Assembly (NCBI GenBank): GCA_015657535.1
Contig: JADHZB010001483.1
Span: 1 to 10,469, forward strand
Reading direction: 5' to 3'
Origin: Nephromyces sp. MM_2019
Lineage: Eukaryota > Apicomplexa > Aconoidasida > Nephromycida
Length of the DNA stretch: 10,469 nucleotides
Positions within the stretch are counted from its first letter, which is position 1; each line of letters opens with the position of its first letter. Made by a program: the position numbers and the translations under genes. Below are positions 7,651 through 10,469 of this stretch, in pieces. The notes beneath the pieces are model-generated. The model saw only the letters and a list, made by a program, of their open reading frames with translations. It had not been told where the DNA came from and made no database searches.

Positions 7651-8400
7651 TATCGAACACAACCTGCATAGAACCCCTATAGATTCTCTTACACTATACA
7701 ACGAACAGATATAACTCGCACACGCAAGCACCTAGGCTGCCAGCCAATACGGAGCGACAGACTAGAGATTTTGCACTGTGTGTGTTGCGAATAGTCTCAT
7801 TTATGAGGATGAAGCAGCAGCTAATTGCAAAGTGTAGAGGCATGTATATATATATATTTATACATCCTAGGAATGCCATTATGTATATGCATAGTATGAG
7901 GAAGCAAAGATGTAGAAGATGATGTGCGCTGTGTCTCAGAGGAAGCTATGTCGTTTCAGTAGATGATGTAGAGCAGGAAGCTAGATGTTGGCTCTGGAGG
8001 ATCCACGAAATTCCGTTAGAGGCATGTGCATGCGTGTGTTTGTGTGTTTGTGTGTGCATGCGTATATCTTCCGTGTGTGCATTGATTTATCTATATATTT
8101 CCCTTTCAGTTACAAATGGTGTATTAAACCACTAAACTTTCCCTGCCTAGCTTCATCCACTTTAGTTCTTCCTCCACTACTTTTAATATCTATATCTTCA
8201 CAGAAGAATTTATTTTCCTAGGATTTTGCTTAGTTAAGGAGTTCTAAAGGAGCAAAGAATAAATGCAAGCTTTAAGCTCTGCTTTTCAAAAGAAATTCCA
8301 AAATAGAATGAACGAAATGATAAAAACTTTCTTATCGGCATGAACGATATCACTCGCTTACTGGATGTATTTACACTCAAAGTCTTATTTTGTAGGTCGC
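7651..8400. other. stretch without a secure gene; AT palindrome at 7842-7865
   Basis: Apart from the weak exon candidate at 7940-8025 I see no gene. ATGTATA (7842-7848) and TATACAT (7859-7865) form an inverted repeat around an alternating AT core. A good acceptor-like sequence, TTTCCCTTTCAG, ends at 8109, but the frames after it close quickly or do not connect. Confidence 0.5.
7940..8025 (+). CDS. weak plus-strand exon candidate
   Basis: Between an acceptor-like GTGTCTCAG and a donor-like T|GTGCAT the open frame reads GSYVVSVDDVEQEARCWLW, then RIHEIPLEA. The composition is not repetitive and a TG-rich stretch follows, as after real exons here. I could not find a partner exon in phase that extends convincingly, so this could be chance. 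Confidence 0.2.
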
Positions 8401-8610
8401 AGAATAAATTGGTGAATACAAGCAGATTATAAGCAAAACTACTGAAATAAAGGATTTCCTAACAGAGCTGTATAAATTGCTAAATACAAACAAACACACT
8501 TATAAGTAAAACTAATGAAATAAAATAAATTCCAATAAAGCTGCATAGATTCACAAACACACACGCATCAGCAAAACTAATGAAATAAACTAAATTCCAC
8601 ATGGGAAAAA
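8401..8610. repeat. degenerate tandem repeat, period 65-73 bases
   Basis: A core AGYAAAACTAMTGAAATAAA starts at 8432, 8505 and 8570, giving spacings of 73 and 65. Between cores, GCTGYATARATT-like and AAATACAAACA-like segments also recur. Copies have diverged, so this is an old duplication rather than a recent satellite. Confidence 0.75.
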
Positions 8611-8802
8611 TGCCTAGATATAAATAGATTACAGCAAAGGCTAAAGTGTTTCCTCTAAAGGCATTCATTCAGCCCAGCTACTGAAGGAAAACCCAGCGAT
8701 AAACTTAGCTTTAAGAAGCTGTTAGATAGGCAAAAAAGATCACTATAAGCAGCTCTTTCAATACTTACAAAATAGTCAAATAAAAAGCACTAAAAAATTC
8801 AC

Positions 8803-9238
8803 TAGGTACAACTACCTAGAGTCAAAATAACTAGGAGGATGCTAGGAGATAAGGCGGATTTTCTCGCGGATTGCTACATAAAGGCTCGCATCGATTAGAG
8901 TGTGCAAGAAGAACTTCATCATAATCATTAAAAATTGAAGCTAACGAAGGCTGAGACGAATCAATGGAAACCCATAGGTTAGCTTACACACTAGTTAGCT
9001 AGTAGCTCGGCTGCCACTAGTTGTAGGACTTTTTCTAGGAAAAAATTCCTTAAACCTACCATTCTAGAAGGTGGGAAATAACCTAGAATAAGCGTGCTTC
9101 TAGTCTAGAAAAGCTAGTAGATAATCAATGGGGCTTTAGAAAAGTTGCGGGCTCGATTCGTCTATATAGAATCGAGTTACTACGGAATTTTCTCAGGGTT
9201 GTCGCAACTAGCTAGGTGCTCCGTTTTAGTTGCTCTAG
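8803..9238. other. CTAG-rich segment
   Basis: I count 16 CTAG tetranucleotides in 436 bases, for example at 8991, 8999, 9017, 9035, 9064, 9083, 9100, 9105, 9114, 9208, 9212 and 9235. The remaining 10 kb holds roughly 20. No coding frame or tandem period explains the cluster. Function unknown. Confidence 0.7.
9152..9176. repeat. perfect 8-base inverted repeat (hairpin)
   Basis: CTCGATTC at 9152-9159 pairs with GAATCGAG at 9169-9176 across a 9-base loop that overlaps the palindrome TCTATATAGA. It lies inside the CTAG-rich segment, ahead of the possible plus-strand exon. Role unknown. Confidence 0.7.
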
Positions 9239-9256
9239 TTGTGTGTGTTTTGGTAG

Positions 9257-9374
9257 GAGACCTTCATTTTACTCCCCTGAAAGCACATTATTTTTGCTCC
9301 CCTTAGCTATAGCTCCTGCATTGCCATATCTGCGGCAGCATTTCCGTCTAAAAAGGGCTTCACATCCTTCTAAA
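9257..9374 (+). CDS. possible internal exon of an unidentified plus-strand gene
   Basis: The preceding sequence GTTTTGGTAG is an acceptable acceptor. The frame reads RPSFYSPESTLFLLPL, then ALPYLRQHFRLKRA, and ends AAA|GTGTGCGT, immediately followed by a TG-rich tract as at the donor of UBXN7-like exon 6. Exit is phase 0, which fits the next candidate exon. No family is recognised. Chance is a real alternative because the frame is short. Confidence 0.38.
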
Positions 9375-9405
<31 letters not shown>

Positions 9406-9428
9406 CGTGTGTGTGTGTGTGTGTGTAT
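9375..9428. repeat. TG microsatellite after the possible plus-strand exon
   Basis: A GTGTGCGTGTGTG-type run begins exactly at the proposed donor at 9375. This mirrors UBXN7-like exons 6 and 7, whose donors also run straight into TG-rich sequence on the sense strand. Confidence 0.9.
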
Positions 9429-9485
9429 GCCCATGCCGAATACAGCCAGATTAAACAAGCTGAAATTTAAGGTATTGATATGCAG

Positions 9486-9743
9486 ATAAAAGCAGATATT
9501 TTGAGTGTTTTAAAGTTTCTTAAAAAGCACAGCAACACGAGTTTTAACAGCACACACATGAAGCTGTACAATGAATTGGGTGAAGCTCTTTACTCTGCAA
9601 TTCGTGTTGTTCTGATATCACAAAATAGCAGCGATTTAAGAAGTTTTAAGCTGTTTTCTTTGAGTATCCAAAGAGTAATAAAACATGCTTCAAACACTAC
9701 TTTTTTTCCGCCTAAAGCACGAAAGCTATGTTTCTGCAGTTGA
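9486..9743 (+). CDS. possible terminal exon of an unidentified plus-strand gene
   Basis: This is an 85-codon frame ending in TGA, entered in phase 0 after TGATATGCAG. Unlike most long frames in the window it contains no simple repeat. It has a mixed, helix-like composition (ILSVLKFLKKH, then YNELGEALYSAIRVVLI, then FSLSIQRVIKHA). An in-frame ATG at 9480 would also allow a small separate ORF. The acceptor lacks a strong pyrimidine tract. I do not recognise the protein. If real, the gene converges on the minus-strand gene ending at 9913. Confidence 0.4.
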   Translation: MKADILSVLKFLKKHSNTSFNSTHMKLYNELGEALYSAIRVVLISQNSSDLRSFKLFSLSIQRVIKHASNTTFFPPKARKLCFCS

Positions 9744-9821
9744 TAGCTTCACTGATTAAAACCAATAGTTAAAGTACTCTCTAAGATAGATGCGTTAAGT
9801 TTGAAGATGATTCTACGCATG

Positions 9822-9891
9822 AAATCGCAAAATCCATCGCTTTTCGAGATAATTACACAGAAAATCGCCCAAAATCCATGATATTTCGCAT
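9822..9891. repeat. imperfect 40-base direct repeat between convergent stops
   Basis: AAATCGC..AAATCCAT....TTTCG occurs at 9822 and again at 9862. It sits in the 170-base gap between the possible plus-strand stop (9743) and the minus-strand stop (9913). I see no AATAAA signal in either direction there. Confidence 0.6.
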
Positions 9892-9912
9892 CTCTATAAA
9901 AGCAGCAAGAAG

Positions 9913-10046
9913 CTAGGCATCATCTTCGTCACACTGGGTCATCTGTGTGCTGGAGTTAGAGGCATTGTCAGGTGGTTTTTTCTCCATTTTATTCAGTAGA
10001 TATCGTGATCGCAGCATCAACTCCTTGCATCTTGTACCTTCCAGAG
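9913..10046 (-). CDS. last coding exon of an unidentified minus-strand gene
   Basis: It follows a good acceptor (TTTTTTCTGCTTTAG) and has an open frame of 43 codons ending in TAG at 9915-9913. It begins LEGTRCKELMLRSRYLLNKM, a basic and probably helical segment, and finishes with a polar tail, Ser/Thr/Asn-rich then acidic (CDEDDA). Composition and splice site look like the secure exons of this window and the frame is free of repeats. I do not recognise the family. It transcribes in the same direction as the UBXN7-like gene, upstream of it. Confidence 0.62.
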
Positions 10047-10409
10047 CTAAAGCAGAAAAAAAGCAATGAAACTAATATAGTGTGCTCACTCTAGGTAGAA
10101 GAGTGAACTCAAGGCAGGAGTTCTTAGATATGCCAATAAAAAGACTTGCAGAAACAGTTTCGAGAGCACGGCTAATTGCTAGTATAAAAGTAGATTTATG
10201 AGAGATTAAAGGAAGCTCAAGAGGAAGACCAAGAATTAAGCATCAGACATGAAAAAGTCCATATATAAGGCATAAAAAAAGGCATTTTTAAGCTTATAAA
10301 GTAGAATGAAGACTTCACTGCATAATAAGATGGAAGAAAGATTAATAAGAATTGCTAAAACAAAAATCTTCAAACAGCAGAAAAAGCAGGAAATTTCAAT
10401 ATATCTCAC

Positions 10410-10462
10410 GGATTCTTTCAGCATAGAATATACGGCAAATTGTGCCGCGTCTCAAAACTCCC
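10410..10462 (-). CDS. possible penultimate exon of the same unidentified gene
   Basis: The acceptor TTTTTAG lies at the right edge of the window and the donor is C|GTGAGA. The open frame reads GVLRRGTICRIFYAERI and leaves one base. That C joins CT of the next exon to give CCT (Pro), so the phases match. The exon is short, unrecognised and rests only on splice signals and phase, and a further small exon could lie between the two. Confidence 0.4.
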
Positions 10463-10469
10463 CTAAAAA

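Noticed and set aside
7276..7731. Thr/His/Ser-rich minus frames
   Set aside because: They are translations of the 19-base minisatellite.
9145..9180. tRNA B-box-like GGGCTCGATTC
   Set aside because: The flanking bases do not form a T stem or acceptor stem, and no D-arm or anticodon arm is found upstream; the palindrome explains the similarity.

Overview
The window looks like nuclear DNA from an intron-rich microbial eukaryote. There is no bacterial gene packing and no operon-like spacing. Coding sequence is cut into very short exons (38 to 155 bases) with GT...AG borders, separated by introns of roughly 340 to 970 bases filled with TG/CA microsatellites, minisatellites and polypurine tracts. 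An alveolate such as a coccidian apicomplexan would fit, but nothing here fixes the lineage.

The one gene I can identify runs leftward on the minus strand from an ATG at 7249 to past position 792. I assembled nine exons by hand. All eight intron junctions keep the reading phase, giving 271 codons (285 with an alternative exon 5 end). The product has an N-terminal UBA-like domain, a conserved linker and a nearly complete UAS (thioredoxin-like) domain. This is the order found in UBXN7/Ubx5-type UBX proteins, ubiquitin-binding adaptors of the p97/Cdc48 ATPase. The UBX domain is not visible and should lie left of base 1.

Layout from left to right: 1-791 is the open-ended ninth intron, with TG-rich satellite. 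792-1949 holds exons 9 and 8 around an intron with a G-rich minisatellite. 1950-3783 holds exons 7 to 5 with CA-rich introns (TG in the sense direction). 3784-4738 is an intron carrying a GAA/AAG polypurine block. 4739-7249 holds exons 4 to 1, with a (CA)30 run in intron 2 and a pyrimidine-rich block in intron 1.

From 7250 to about 9256 I see no secure gene. This stretch has a 19-base minisatellite, a degenerate 65-73-base tandem repeat, a cluster of CTAG tetranucleotides and one weak plus-strand exon candidate. At 9257-9743 there may be the last two exons of an unidentified plus-strand gene. At 9913-10462 there are probably the last two exons of an unidentified minus-strand gene. If both are real, they converge with 170 bases between stop codons. 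I do not recognise either product and see no evidence that the three genes work together.

Most long open frames in the window are translations of simple repeats and are not genes. I found no new multi-gene system. The most informative results are the reconstructed UBX-family gene and the strand-polarised repeats in its introns.
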